Positions 11,687-22,058 are shown, counted from the stretch's first letter. The stretch is DNA of 64,000 nt from Blasia pusilla (GCA_050084515.1 CM114273.1:37448001-37512000); one strand, 5' to 3'. Notes: generated from the letters alone by a model not told the origin. Made by a program: numbers and translations.

Positions 11687-12335
11687 TGGGCAAACTACTG
11701 TCGGAGGTATGTGAAGGGATTTAGTGCTATGGCAAAGCCTTTGAACCAATTACTGAAATCAGATCAGGAGTGGCACTGGGGAGATGATTAGGAGAGAGCT
11801 TTTGTGGAGCTCAAGGCCCAGTTGGTGACGGCGCCTATCTTGAGGAGACCTATCAGAAGGCGCCCATTTCAGTTACACACTGATTGGAGTAGGTTGGGAC
11901 TTGGGAGTGGTGTTGACACAACATGATGATGAGCACATGGAGTTTGTGGTGGCCTATGCAAGTCGTTCGAATAATGCAGCGGAGTCGCGCTATAGTTCAT
12001 ATGAGGGAGAGTGCTTGGCAGTAGTGTGGGTTGTGGCACACTTTAGGTGTTACTTGTTTGGCATAGAGTTTACTCTTGTTACTGATCACCATCCGCTCAA
12101 GTGGTTGATGGAGTCTGACAAGCTTACAGGGAATCTTGCATGGTGGGCTCTTATCTTACAGGAGTATGACTTCCAGGTGGTACATAGACCTGGAGTTGCC
12201 AACCTTGATGCTGATGGATTGAGTAGGAACCCATGTACTAGCCAATAGGATGCAACTGGGGCTAGATGGCATGGCGAGGTTGATGAGAAGATGGTGTGAG
12301 GTTGGTATGCATATGCCTTTTTATGTTGGTTAGGG
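11687..12335 (+). pseudogene. el1 connection and RNase H, broken
   Basis: RNase H degrades the RNA strand of the hybrid. The connection region (11687-11895) carries a TAG at 11789. A frame change lies near 11895-11901. The RNase H then shows SRYSSYEGECLAVVWV and TLVTDHHPLKWL with acidic residues in the expected places, and ends in VHRPGVANLDADGLSRNP. Stops follow at 12246 (TAG) and 12297 (TGA), in the linker to the integrase. The order RT, RNase H, integrase places the element in Ty3/gypsy. Confidence 0.85.
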
Positions 12336-13119
12336 GTGGACTCTAGTATGGTGGACCACATGACATCTTACTCTAGTCAAAGGGTAGATGGCCAGCCTTC
12401 AGATCCTAAGGTTGGAGATGGTGGTATGGATCAGCGTGATATTCATGATGATGCATTGGTGTTGGAGTTCCTACGGACCAGTAGGGTGCCAGGCATAGTG
12501 AGTGCCAAGGAGCGAGACCGTGTTCTTCAACATGCTAAGAGGTATCGATTGGAGGGAACACATATTCTCCGTGTGTGGGAGGATGGTAGAGTACGAGTAG
12601 TGCCGCATTTGGCTCAGAGAGAGCGCATTGTGCGACATGCCCATGAGGAGTTGGGATATTTTGGGGTAAAGCGTATGTATAGCTTACTCCTTGGTCAATA
12701 TTGGTGGCATGGCATGCATACTCAGGTGCAGCAGTTGGTGTCACATTGTATGGTTTGTGACCAAGTGAGGGCATCATTCAATGCCCCTACACCACAGTTA
12801 CAACCCCTTGCCTATTATGGGGTTGGGTTACCGTTGGAGTGTGAACTTTGCGAGACCGTTACCGTTGACTGTACGACATGATCGATATGTGTTGGTGATG
12901 GTGGAGCACCTCTCCAAGTGGATTGAGTTGGTGGCATTACCTAACAAGGAAAGTGAGGGAACGGCGTATGCATTTCTTGATAGAGTGCTTAGTCATTTTG
13001 GTGCACCAGCTGAAGTGTTGACCGACCAGGGTACAGAGTTTCAAGGTGAGTTTCAGATCTTGTGTGACAAGGCATTGATTGATCATCGGACCACGTCTCG
13101 AGATCATCCAGAGGCAGAT
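12336..13119 (+). pseudogene. el1 integrase, N-terminal zinc domain and part of the core (cut by el3)
   Basis: The zinc-binding HHCC region is visible: HAHEELGYFGVKRM, then CMVCDQV near 12750. The DDE core begins near 12800 after a frame change at about 12830. The segment equivalent to el2's WSLDFARPLPLT reads WSVNF here, so the first catalytic Asp is Asn (codon AAC). The second Asp is present in LTDQGTEF. The frame stops at 13119, where the chromovirus el3 begins. The core resumes at 20435. Confidence 0.85.
13115..13119. repeat. Left target-site duplication of el3 (CAGAT)
   Basis: CAGAT directly precedes the el3 LTR start and is repeated at 20430-20434, directly after the other LTR end. A 5-bp duplication is typical of Ty3/gypsy integration. 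Removing one copy rejoins the el1 integrase frame. Confidence 0.93.
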
Positions 13120-14131
13120 TGTCGTGCGCCTACTCTCCTTGAATGTTAATCTTGTTTGTTGCGGAAGCGTGCGTTCAGTAGGTCACGCTCTCAACGCTGA
13201 TCTGCATCCAAACACGCACTTCGGTTAGTCGGGTCTTGGATCAATCAGCGGGATTACTTTCCGAGTTCTCGTCTCGGACTCTCTCTTCAAGCTCAACCTT
13301 CCTAGTTTCGCGGTTTCCAACACGGGCAAGTCTCAAAGACTTGGGGAGACTTTTTGGTCGGTTCAGAACTGAAACGGCGTTTCGCGCCTAGCGGTTCCAA
13401 TTGTCCGATGAACATCCAATGAGTTCCTCACCAAGACTCGCACGAAGTGAATTCGGTTGGAATCCAAGTGTGGCACAAAGTCCACTCCTTGATCAGGTTT
13501 GGGTTTCGGGTTTCGCGCCAAACTCCTGTTTCATCCGTGCCTCAAACGCCGTTTGGCGCCCAAAGTGGGGTTTTGTTTTCCGAGACATCTCAGAGAAGGT
13601 ACTCCCCTTACTAGTACTTCTGGGGATCTCCGGGGCCCCTACATTTAGGAAAGACACCGGGCCTCTCCATTGGCCCTCAACCCGATTGCTCTCTGAATCG
13701 TTTTCGGCCAATATCTCAGCCTGTACTTATGCGTTTGCTGAGATCTTTGGTGCGTTGGAAGCGTCTCAAGATCAGCTTTCCAACGCGCCCTTACTTGTCC
13801 CAAACGCATCTCGGAGCTCAACGTTATGGTCCTAAACACAGTCAGATTCTCCCAAACGCTAGCCGTGTTCCAAGCGGTTCTCACCTCCTTGGCAACCAAC
13901 CTCCGAGACTCAACTCATCTCAAGTCTCGGTTCGCGTTTGGTCTAGGTTTCCTGGTCGCGACCACTAACGCATGAAACACACAACTTTGTTCCACGTTTC
14001 GTCTCTTAGACTTTTCCAAGAGACTCTTCCAAACGCCTCTCAAAGCGCAAACCTCGCGGCGTGAGTTCCTTTGAGTTCTCGATGTTTCGCTTGGCGCGAT
14101 TTGGTGTTGTTTGGTTATGAGGGTCGCGACA
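13120..14131 (-). repeat. 3' LTR of el3 (1012 bp)
   Basis: It matches 19421-20429 over its full length, with a few percent difference and small indels (for example near 13210). It starts TGTCGTGCGC and ends GGTCGCGACA on the plus strand. Open frames inside it are repeat sequence without domains. Confidence 0.93.
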
Positions 14132-14146
14132 CTCACCCCTCCTTAG
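14132..14146 (-). other. Polypurine tract of el3
   Basis: On the minus strand a purine run (AAGGAGGGGTGAG) abuts the 3' LTR. This is the expected plus-strand primer position. The stretch 14147-14871 between it and the coding region has no recognisable feature. Confidence 0.75.
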
Positions 14147-14871
14147 AAGGTTGATGTCCTCATCAACGCAAACCTTATTGATGTTAAGTTCGGGAAGCCG
14201 ACCCTTAACACGTAATCGCATTCGTAGCTAACCCGCAACTCTTTTGGCTTAAGTCTTAGGTTTGTCGCTAAAAGACTTAGACTTATTAGCGCTTTTTGAT
14301 GAGCCTAGACTAGTTCTCGCCAAACTAATCTAACTATCAAAATAAGCTCACTAAGTCTGCAACCTAACACTTCACTCACTATTTGTAAACAACCACCTGT
14401 CTACCTAGCCAACTCGTACTACTTTTGGGTCACCTGTATTCCACCTAGGCGCGTCACTAAGTTCAGTCATGAAACATGAATGAGATCACCACAAACCCCA
14501 AGATGACTCATCCGCCGCCGACGTTAGGGCGAGCCCAAATGCTAGTACTTCAACACTTGGTCCCGATCTAGATGCCTTATCTCGAATACAAGCTCTCACC
14601 TCAAATACTCATTGTTTGGTCTCCTTGACTTACATCCTAAGCATATGAAGAACTACTCATTGCCTTGCACAAACCAAACTCAAAATTACAATACAAGCAT
14701 CGAATCTCCAAATCCATGTCTTCTTTATTGCAACAACTAAACCTTTCTAGTTACAACGGGTTATCGCCCAAGCTTTTCCGGTCACAAGTTATGTCCATTG
14801 CTTCACCATGTACTAACGCACGTGCCTCTCTTGCATCCATCTCAAGTCACGCAATGCTTCTTGCGCATGTT

Positions 14872-15231
14872 CTAGATCCGCCCCGCAATCCAAGTCGCCT
14901 CTTTCACATGATAGCCTTTCCACTTGACCAAGTACTCAGATTGGTGGCCCCTACGCCTGGAACGCAGAATAGTCTCAACTCGAAACTGGTTCCTCATTTC
15001 GATGACCGGTTGTGGTCTCAACATCCTCCTTCGCTCCGACGCACATTGTCTTGAAGATACTTCTTCAATAATGACACATGGAAAGTCGGGTGAATCTTGA
15101 ACTCGTTTGGCGGCTCCAACGTACATATCCTCAAACGGCCTTGCCTTGATCACATACGGTCCAAAGATACTTGGTCGACAATTTTCAGACAATTCTTTCG
15201 GAAGAGTGAGATTCTTAACACTCAACCACAC
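14872..15231 (-). pseudogene. el3 integrase C-terminus with chromodomain
   Basis: The frame contains an integrase C-terminal barrel-like part (FGPYVIKARPFEDMYV) and then a chromodomain with FRVETILRSRRR and SEYLVKWKGY..EATW. In chromoviruses this domain reads methylated histone H3 and directs integration into heterochromatin. The aromatic residues of the cage region (Tyr, Trp) are visible. It ends with a stop shortly after the motif. Confidence 0.85.
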
Positions 15232-16311
15232 TTGTTCCCCAACTTGAAACTCACATGGCGCCGACTTTTGTTAGCATGCTTTACGCATTTTAGTTGAGCC
15301 TTGGCGAGACTTTTCTCGCCGCTCTTGTCGTTCTGCATTTCCACTAACAAACATTCCGCCGTTGCTTGACGAGTGTGTGTCGATGTATTGCCCTTCAAAG
15401 AGCTAAGTCAAGAGGCCCTTCGGTTCTCTTTGATACGCCGTGAAGAAACGGAGATTCTCCGGTTGCTTGAATGCTTAGTCGAAGTTGTAACAATACTCAC
15501 CATACTTAACCAATTGGCCCAATCTCTTTGGTCCGCACTCACGTAATTCCGTAAGTATTGGTTTACGACCGAAGTTTATTTTTTTTCCGCTTGCCCATCC
15601 GCTTGAGGATGGAAGGCCGATTAAAGCTGAGTTTGGTCCGAACCTCCTGAATAGATGTTTCCAAAAGGCACCGTAAACTTCGATCCCGATCGGACACAAT
15701 GCTCCTAGGCAATCCGCGCGCACGCCACCAACCATCCAGGAATAGTCGGAAGTCGCGAGGCCGCCGCACTCTCTCGCCGGCACAAACCTCCCCAACTTGC
15801 TAAACCGATCAACTATCACAAGTATAGCGTTGTATCCCCGGATTCGGAAGACTCGTAATGAAATCCATGCTAATGCTTTGCAAGGGTCCCTCCGGATTGG
15901 CAAAGGATGAAGTAAACCTTGTTTCTTCAAGATAAGACACGCTGGTTCGCTCTGGCAGGTCACGATGTTTTCACATATTGAGCAACATCTTCCTTCATGT
16001 TGGGCCGGAAGAACCTCTTAGACAAAACAGCAAGAGTGGATTTCTCCCTTTGTGTCCCGCCAAAGGTCCATCATGACATTCCACAAACACCTTGGTTCGT
16101 GAGCTTGCCTTGGCCTACATAGATCCCGCTCTCGCTTAAACCTTAGCAAGCCGTGTCTCAAACTCAGATTGGCCATCTTTTCGCCCCGCTTTAACTTCCC
16201 AAGGTACTCCTCGCTTGCTCATCCTTCATGTATCCTTCACTTAATCCTTCTTTCCGTGTCTGTTTCATTAGGGAACATTGCTCTCAACACTGTGTCGCCG
16301 ATGGCATGTGT
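15232..16311 (-). pseudogene. el3 integrase zinc domain and DDE core, broken
   Basis: The core is visible at 15475-15963 as GYNAILVIVDRFSKL and, after frame changes, VSDRD. A Cys-rich CQSEPACLILKKQGLL segment lies upstream and a decayed HHCC-like region lies near 15960-16140. Several one-base frameshifts separate the blocks. The product would insert cDNA into the genome. It is not functional here. Confidence 0.75.
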
Positions 16312-16690
16312 TCATCCTCGCGACTTAACGATCTGGAATGACATTGTCTTTCCCGGCTTGTGGATTAGCTCCACATTCATCAACGCCAAGGTATCATGCC
16401 ACCGGTTGTTTTGGCGCCACGCGATCCTGGTCTCAAAATACTTGAGCGATATGTTATCGGTGAATACTCGAGTCCTGTGAAGTCCCAAATAGTGACGCCA
16501 CTTCCTCAAGCAATGAACCACCGCGAAACAACTCTTTCTCATGAGTAGGCCATCTCCTTTCGTGTCGGTCAGCTTCTTGCTTTCGATGCTCTGAGTCTCC
16601 TTTTGCACCAACATTCCCGCAATCGCGAAATCACTAGCATCCGTGTGCACCTTAACGGTTGTTCAAACTCCGCGATTTGAATCTGGTTCC
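16312..16690 (-). pseudogene. el3 RNase H, broken
   Basis: The frame shows HTDASDFAIAGMLVQ (first acidic residue), a CFAVVHCLRKWRHYL helix, VFTDNISLKYF and a closing LIHKPGKTM. This is the standard Ty3/gypsy RNase H layout between RT and integrase. Confidence 0.85.
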
Positions 16691-17560
16691 TTAGAGGATC
16701 TCTTTGACTCGATTGAACGCTTTATCCACTTCCTCGGTCCATGTAGTATTGGCAAACTTTGCGGTCCAATCCGTGAGAGGTTTCACTATGCCCGAAAAAT
16801 TCTTCACGTATGTCCGTAAAATCGACACCCGATGAACCTTCGTGATCCCCTTCACCGTGGAAGGCGGTTCCCATTCGCAATCGCGCTCACCTTTTCCATG
16901 TCCGGACTCACTCCATCCGCAGATGACCACATGTCCCAAGAACTTGATCTTCGCCAAACCGAACTCACTTTATCCGCATTCGTGATACAAATTTTGTTCG
17001 CCTAAGTTTCTCAAACACCGTCTTCAAATGTCGAGCGTGCTCCTCTAGTGTTTTCGAATAGATGAGTATGTCATCTATATAGATGATCACAAACTCATCC
17101 GTCTCCTTGTGAAAGATGGAGTTCATCAAAGTGGTAAACGTCGGAGGCGCATTACAAAGACCGAAAGGCATTACTACAAACTCGAACGAACCGTATCTCG
17201 CCCTACAGGCTTCTTCTCTACATCCGCTCGCAATCCGAATCTGATAATATCCTGATTTCAGGTCAATCCGCTGAAATACTTGGCACCCGACAATCGATCA
17301 AAGAGGTCATCCATCCTCGTAGAGGATAGTTATTCCTTACCGTCACTTTATTCAGCGCCCGATAATCAACACAGAGTCTCAACTTCCCATCCTTCTTCTT
17401 GACAAAGAGGACGGCGCCCCATAAGGTGACTTGCTCGCTCGGATGTAACCCTCTCTAGGAGTTCACCCAACTGTTTCTTCAACTCAGCAAGTTCCTCTTG
17501 ATTCAACCTATATGGTGCCTTTGAAGGTGGTTGAGATCCTGGTATCACCTCAATCTTATG
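16691..17560 (-). pseudogene. pol: el3 reverse transcriptase, broken
   Basis: Blocks in order: [17 protein letters not shown] at the N-terminus, a KKDGK/LCVDYR-like region scrambled by frameshifts near 17390-17440, MPFGLCNAPPTF, and VIIYIDDILIYSK with the YIDD active site near 17075. The connection segment TYVKNFSGIVKPLTDWTAKF ends near 16760. At least three frame changes break it. Confidence 0.88.
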
Positions 17561-18310
17561 ATCAACCGCCTATGTGGTGGCAACTCAGTGGAAGCTCCTT
17601 AGTCAACACATCTTCAAATTCTTTCACAACTCTCTTGAGTGTTTCAGGGATCTCCTTGAAGCTGAGTTATGATCTCTGCATCTTGCGCTTGCATCATCCT
17701 CTACTGTCTCATCAAGCAAAGGAATCCTTCCTCTAACTCGCCAAACTCGTCCTCGTGATGGCGTTCACCAACTCCGTCTTTCTAGGCACCTCACGAACCA
17801 ATCGACGTCCGTCCGCTTGCCGTTAACCAAGACGCTTAACCTCAAAGGTCTCCGCCCAGTTCCACCTCATACGATCCAAGAACGTGTTCCCAAGACTCGC
17901 CGATACCGCCCATCTCAAATCAGAAAATTCTCCTTCAACTCAAACACTCCGATCTCACAACTAGCCTTAAAACCAGATCGATGTCCTGGTGGGATTTTCC
18001 TCCCGCGAATCCTACCCTAATGGGTTCATCCGCTTTGGTGGTTGGCAATCCCAACGTTTTTACGATTCTCGGACTCAAGAATGAGTGCGAAGCACCAGAT
18101 CAACGAGCAACATCACATCGCGATTAGCGATCTTGGATCCTAGGTAAACCAAATTGGGCGTTCTCTTGGTGACTTGTAGAGATGTATCTAGATCTCCCTC
18201 CGATAAATGCTTAGCGGCAAACGCAATCATACTCGGTTTACTAACCTTGGGCCTCACACATTCCTTAGCCATATGCCCGGTTCGCCACAATTATAACAAA
18301 TCACTTTGGC
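17561..18310 (-). pseudogene. el3 Gag zinc knuckle, protease and linker, broken
   Basis: A CCHC knuckle lies at about 18255-18300 (Cys-Tyr-Asn-Cys, then Gly, His and Cys). It is disrupted by a one-base loss in the middle. About 170 bases on, a retroelement protease begins at VYLGSKIANRDVMLLVD, with the active site near 18100 also hit by a one-base change. The rest of the stretch is frameshifted and unreadable as one protein. Confidence 0.7.
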
Positions 18311-19406
18311 ATTCGTTGACTTTCAGAACGGCGGCCCTTCGGCCAAGCGTTGAGTTCCACTCGTTTTGGCCATTTGGGCGAGAGACCTCCGTGGTGGTCG
18401 CTGGCCACCCCCATTCCAAACCCTCTTGGATGTCCCTTTATTCTTTCAGAATTTAGAAAACTTTTTGTCTCAAAGGGTTTCGGGTGTTGACTTCATCGCC
18501 CCCAATCCGCTCGGCTAGTCTCAAGAGGTCCGCGACGCTCCGGGATGTGAGGCATACGAAAGAGAGCCTCTCGGCACTCGGTTTGAGCCCACTTAGGAAG
18601 ATCACCTTTTAGTATGTTCGTCGTGGAAAGTGCACTCATGAGCGCACTAAACTCTCGCACATAAGCACCAAGTGATCCACTGGCGCAACCTCACCACCTC
18701 CATGCCATCGCGGTACTCTGATATTCCGGAGTGAATCGGTTCCCAATCAACTCCTTGAAATCTTCCCAACTCAACGCGTTTTTCCCACGACCTAGATGTT
18801 CTTTCCGGTGAGCCGTCCACCAATGGAGAGCGTGATCCTTGTAAACGTGACCGCCAGTCACCTTGTCTTGTTCATCCGCTTTTGCGCTGGAATAGAGTTC
18901 GAGTTCCGTTAGAAACTCGCTCACTTTCCGAGAACGCCCCATTCCTCGTGAATGGCGTTGGCAAATTAGTCTTACAAAGCTTCTTGCCAGTAACTAGAGG
19001 CTCCATTTGACTTGAATTCGAGATCACCTTGCTCGTTTCAGCCATCCGTCCGCCATCACCTTCATCACTCCCATCATTTGGGTATAAAAGGCCGGATCGT
19101 TTAAGTTTGGACCCAAGGTCCCGCTGAAAGAGTTCGGTTGGAACATCCTCATGTCGGGACTCGCACTTCGGAGTCGCAAATTCCACCTCCGGCTCGGTCC
19201 GTCATTGATTCGTCTCTTGGCTTCTTTGCTTTGACTCGCGGTTTCTCGGTTCTTCGCCCTGGTCGCCATTTGCGAAGTCGCCGCTTTTCTCAGATCTCCT
19301 CCTCGCCTCTTGCGTTCCTCCTCGGCGTCGCGGGTCTTCCGGCTACCTTGAGTTCTCCCAAACGCCCAGATCTTCAACGACCCCAAGTTCACGCTCATCA
19401 AGGAAT
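18311..19406 (-). pseudogene. gag: el3 Gag, broken
   Basis: Successive overlapping frames (19419-19024, 19186-18872, 18942-18691) read as Gag. There is a basic Arg/Lys/Glu-rich N-terminus, then FLTELELYSSAKADEQDK and HALHWWTAHRKEH with AMAWRW, which resemble the capsid region of plant chromoviruses. It is split by frameshifts. Confidence 0.7.
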
Positions 19407-19418
19407 TGCTCGATACCA
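19407..19418 (-). other. Primer-binding site of el3
   Basis: Two bases inside the 5' LTR the minus strand reads TGGTATCGAGC. This is close to the initiator-Met tRNA complement common in plant Ty3/gypsy elements (TGGTATCAGAGC). Confidence 0.8.
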
Positions 19419-19420
19419 CG

Positions 19421-20429
19421 TGTCGCGGCGCCTACTCTCCTTGAATGTTAATCTTGTTTGTTGCGGAAGCGTGCGTTCGTGAGGTCACGCTCTCAACGCT
19501 GATCTGCATCCAAACATCGTTAGTCGGGTCTTGGATCAATCAGCGGATTACTTTCCGAGTTCTCGCCTCGGACTCTCTCTTCAAGCTCAACCTTCCTAGT
19601 TTCGCGGTTTCCAACACGGGCAAGTCTCGAAGACTTGGGACAGATTTTTTGGTCGGTTCAGAACTGGAACGGCGCTTTCGCGCTAGCGGTTCCAATCTGT
19701 CCGATGAACATCCAATGAGTTCCTCACCAAGACTCGCACGGTGAATTCGGGTTGGAATCCAAGTGTGGCGCATAAAGTCCACTCCTTGATCAGGTTTGGG
19801 TTTTGGTTTCGCGCCAAACTCCCGTTTCATCCGTGCCTCAAACGCCGTTTGGCGCCCAAAGTGGGGTTTCGTTTCCCGAGACATCTCAGAGAAGGTACTC
19901 CCCTTACTAGTACTTCTGGGGATCTCCGGGGCCCCTACATTTAGGAAAGACACCGGGCCCCTCCATTGGCCCTCAACCCGATTGCTCTCTGAATCGTTTT
20001 CGGCCAATATCTCAGCCTGTACTTATGCGTTTGCTGAGATCTTTGGTGCGTTGGAAGCGTCTCAAGATCAGCTTTCCAACGCGCCCTTACTTGTCCCAAA
20101 CGCATCTCGGAGCTCAACGTTATGGTCCTAAACACAGTCAGATTCTCCCAAACGCTAGCCGTGTTCCAAACTGGTTCTCACCTCCTTGGCAACCAACCTC
20201 CGAGACTCAACTCATCTCAAGTCTCGGTTCGCGTTTGGTCTAGGTTTCCTGGTCGCGACCACTAACGCATGAAACACACAACTCTGTTCCACGTTTCGTC
20301 TCTTAGACTTTTCCAAGAGACTCTTCCAAACGCCTCTCCAAAGCGCAAACCTCGCGGCGTGAGTTCCTTTGAGTTCTGATGTTTCGCTTGGCGCGTATTT
20401 GGTGTTGTTTGGTTATGAGGGTCGCGACA
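19421..20429 (-). repeat. 5' LTR of el3 (1009 bp)
   Basis: It matches 13120-14131. It begins TGTCGCGGCG and ends GGTCGCGACA on the plus strand, and is followed directly by the second CAGAT. Confidence 0.93.
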
Positions 20430-20434
20430 CAGAT
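20430..20434. repeat. Right target-site duplication of el3 (CAGAT)
   Basis: It is identical to 13115-13119, and el1 integrase sequence resumes immediately after it. Confidence 0.93.
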
Positions 20435-21192
20435 GGTTTGGCTGAGCGTGTGGTTTAGACGGTGAAGAGGGCATTGCGCAAGTATGGCGTACAGAAGGGG
20501 CATCTTGGAGACTAGGATATTCAGTTGCCATGGTTAGCCATGGGGTATAGGTTCAGTCGCCAAGCATCCTTGGCTTCCTTCTCACCTTATTTTCTGTTAT
20601 ACGGCCGAGATCCAGACTTGCCAGCATCAATTCTTCGGGAGTCTAGTGAGGTGGTGAACCTTGATGACACAGAGATGTGGATGAGAGTGTTCTCTCGGGC
20701 GAGCTCTTTCGAGAGTTATGCCAACAAATTTTTGAGAATCGTGCCATTGCTCAACACAGGGATACGTTGCGGTGTGCAACCATTCGGGGTGGAGGTTTTT
20801 GACCACCGATTCATAGGTTCCATGTGGGGGACTATGTCTATTTGCAGCATATTGCACCGACAACGTTGGATGTGACGGCAAGCCGCACTATTTTACGAGT
20901 GCGCGAGGTGTTAGCTTCTGGAGTTCTCATGTTGGAGGATCGTGATGGAGTTGTTTGGAAGGACCATGTGCGTAATTGTGCACCATGTCATCTTCCAAAT
21001 GTGGATGGTACTGTTGACCCAAGCTTAGCCATGATACGTGCTAGCTTGAGGTGCATGTTGTGTGGGTCTGTTGGTAACGCATCCCGTATATTGGTGTGTG
21101 ATCGGTGTTCTAGGGTTTGGCACATGATGTGTTTGACTCCACGTATGGATGTTGTTCCTACTGGAAGGTGGGTTTTTCCTCGATGTACTTAG
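20435..21192 (+). pseudogene. el1 integrase C-terminal half with PHD finger, broken
   Basis: The frame resumes at GLAERVV (the catalytic Glu of the DDE triad, within AERVV). It continues through LPWLAMGYRFSRQASL, a typical integrase segment, and a DYVYLQHIAPTTLDV barrel-like region. It ends in a PHD finger at about 21049-21192. The ligands are CMLC, VCDRC, WHMMC and the final RCT, giving Cys4-His-Cys plus a last Cys. The expected seventh ligand is Phe (WVFPRC). PHD fingers bind histone H3 tails, so the domain may guide integration. Breaks: TAG at 20456 and 20513 (Gln and Trp in el2), and a frame change near 20770-20830. Confidence 0.85.
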
Positions 21193-21349
21193 GAGATGTA
21201 GATGACTTAATCTTTGCATGATATGGATTACCGATGTTACTAACGATGGGGCAACCTAGCACCCGGCCTTCTGATTCGTGCACCCACGAAGGTGTATAGC
21301 ATGTAGTAGATATATAGGGCTACTTGAGAGTTAGAGGGACCAAACCGCC

Positions 21350-21362
21350 AGTTAGGGGGCGA
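21350..21362 (+). other. Polypurine tract of el1
   Basis: AGTTAGGGGGCGA is nearly identical to AGCTAGGGGGGCGA in el2, and both are preceded by a conserved GGGACC.AACC.CCAG. This fits the plus-strand primer site. What follows is a partial LTR copy, not the start of the LTR. Confidence 0.75.
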
Positions 21363-21468
21363 GTTGTGGTACACTTGTGTTTGTGGATGCTCTCGTCTAT
21401 GTTATGGAGGTAGGTGAGTATGGTATGTCAGCGAAGTATGTTGTATGACGATATGGATTTGCACGACA
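21363..21468 (+). repeat. Extra copy of the last 106 bp of the el1 LTR
   Basis: It matches 5701-5806 and the end of the 3' LTR with few changes and ends GCACGACA. Two bases (GC) then separate it from the TGTCATGACC start of the full 3' LTR. The joint is therefore LTR end, two bases, LTR start. Confidence 0.85.
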
Positions 21469-21470
21469 GC

Positions 21471-21944
21471 TGTCATGACCATACGGATTATGTCGTAGAG
21501 TATAATGTGCTATTAGAGGCCGTACCTTATGTAGGTCCGTAGTGTCTAGGTAGAGATGCGGTTTCATACATAAGGTTAGGGGTTACTCCGTTGAGGATGA
21601 CTTTTCCAGTAGGGCCCGCTCTTAGGTTGGAGGATATAGTGTGGAATGCACTCAAAGAACAGTTAGTTCTTTGAATTGAGCCTGTTGCGTTGGGATTTAG
21701 CCTTGGTAGTGAGTAGAGATCTTGGCTATGGTGGTTCCCGCAAGCTTCGGCATGGAATCTCCCATCGTGGAGTGGGTTTGGCTCGATTGTATGTGATTCT
21801 ATACGTGTTTTATGACAGTAGGTCTTTCACCGATTTCAATTGTGGTACACTTGTGTTTGTGGATGCTCTCGTGTATGTTATGCAGGTAGGTGAGTATGGT
21901 ATGTCAGCGATGTAAGTTGTATGACGATGTGGATTTGCACGACA
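21471..21944 (+). repeat. 3' LTR of el1 (474 bp)
   Basis: It is the same length as the 5' copy at 5333-5806, with about 14 differences by eye. It has TGTCA...CGACA ends. Confidence 0.85.
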
Positions 21945-22058
21945 CATGCTTAGGGATGTGTCACACCCTAATGAAAGGTTAGGAATTCAAGAGATTCATC
22001 TCAATTCTCTTTGACACTATGCTCACTTATATTACCGTGCACCAAGATACATTCCACC
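21945..22058 (+). repeat. Copy of the el1 leader downstream of its 3' LTR
   Basis: These 114 bp match 5807-5920 with two differences. Leader sequence outside a 3' LTR is what the start of a second, head-to-tail copy would look like. After 22058 the similarity ends. Confidence 0.8.

Larger units (their letters stand above)
13120..20429 (-). mobile_element. Chromovirus (Ty3/gypsy with chromodomain) el3 nested in el1
   Basis: This is a complete but decayed LTR retrotransposon on the minus strand. Its LTRs are 19421-20429 (5') and 13120-14131 (3'), both TGTCG...GACA. It has an initiator-Met-like PBS, a polypurine tract and a CAGAT target duplication. Domain order on the minus strand is Gag with zinc knuckle, protease, RT, RNase H, integrase, chromodomain. 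Frequent one-base indels break every frame. The LTRs differ by scattered substitutions and small indels. It must have inserted after el1 did. Confidence 0.95.
5333..22058 (+). mobile_element. Ty3/gypsy retrotransposon el1 carrying a DNA methyltransferase and a PHD finger
   Basis: The element has LTRs at 5333-5806 and 21471-21944. Its coding order is Gag, protease, cytosine-5 methyltransferase, reverse transcriptase, RNase H, integrase and PHD finger, which is the Ty3/gypsy order with two added domains. The terminal repeats differ at about 16 of 588 positions by eye, so it is fairly young. It carries frameshifts, more than a dozen in-frame stops and a 7.3-kb chromovirus inside the integrase, so it is dead. 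I see no clean target-site duplication (GTAGG before 5333). The repeat between its ends runs on into 114 bp of leader, and a partial LTR precedes the 3' LTR. Confidence 0.9.

Noticed and set aside
13120-20429. Reading the 13401-13835 and 19796-20131 open frames as genes
   Set aside because: They are the same repeat sequence in the two el3 LTRs and carry no domain.
7674-21192. Genome-wide reassignment of TAG to Gln
   Set aside because: One TAG replaces Trp (20513), el1 also carries TGA stops and frameshifts, and el2 uses normal Gln codons. Deamination decay is simpler. It is kept only as an alternative in the findings.
5333-22058. DIRS/PAT-type split direct repeats
   Set aside because: The end layout looks similar, but the element encodes a DDE integrase, and no tyrosine recombinase is visible.
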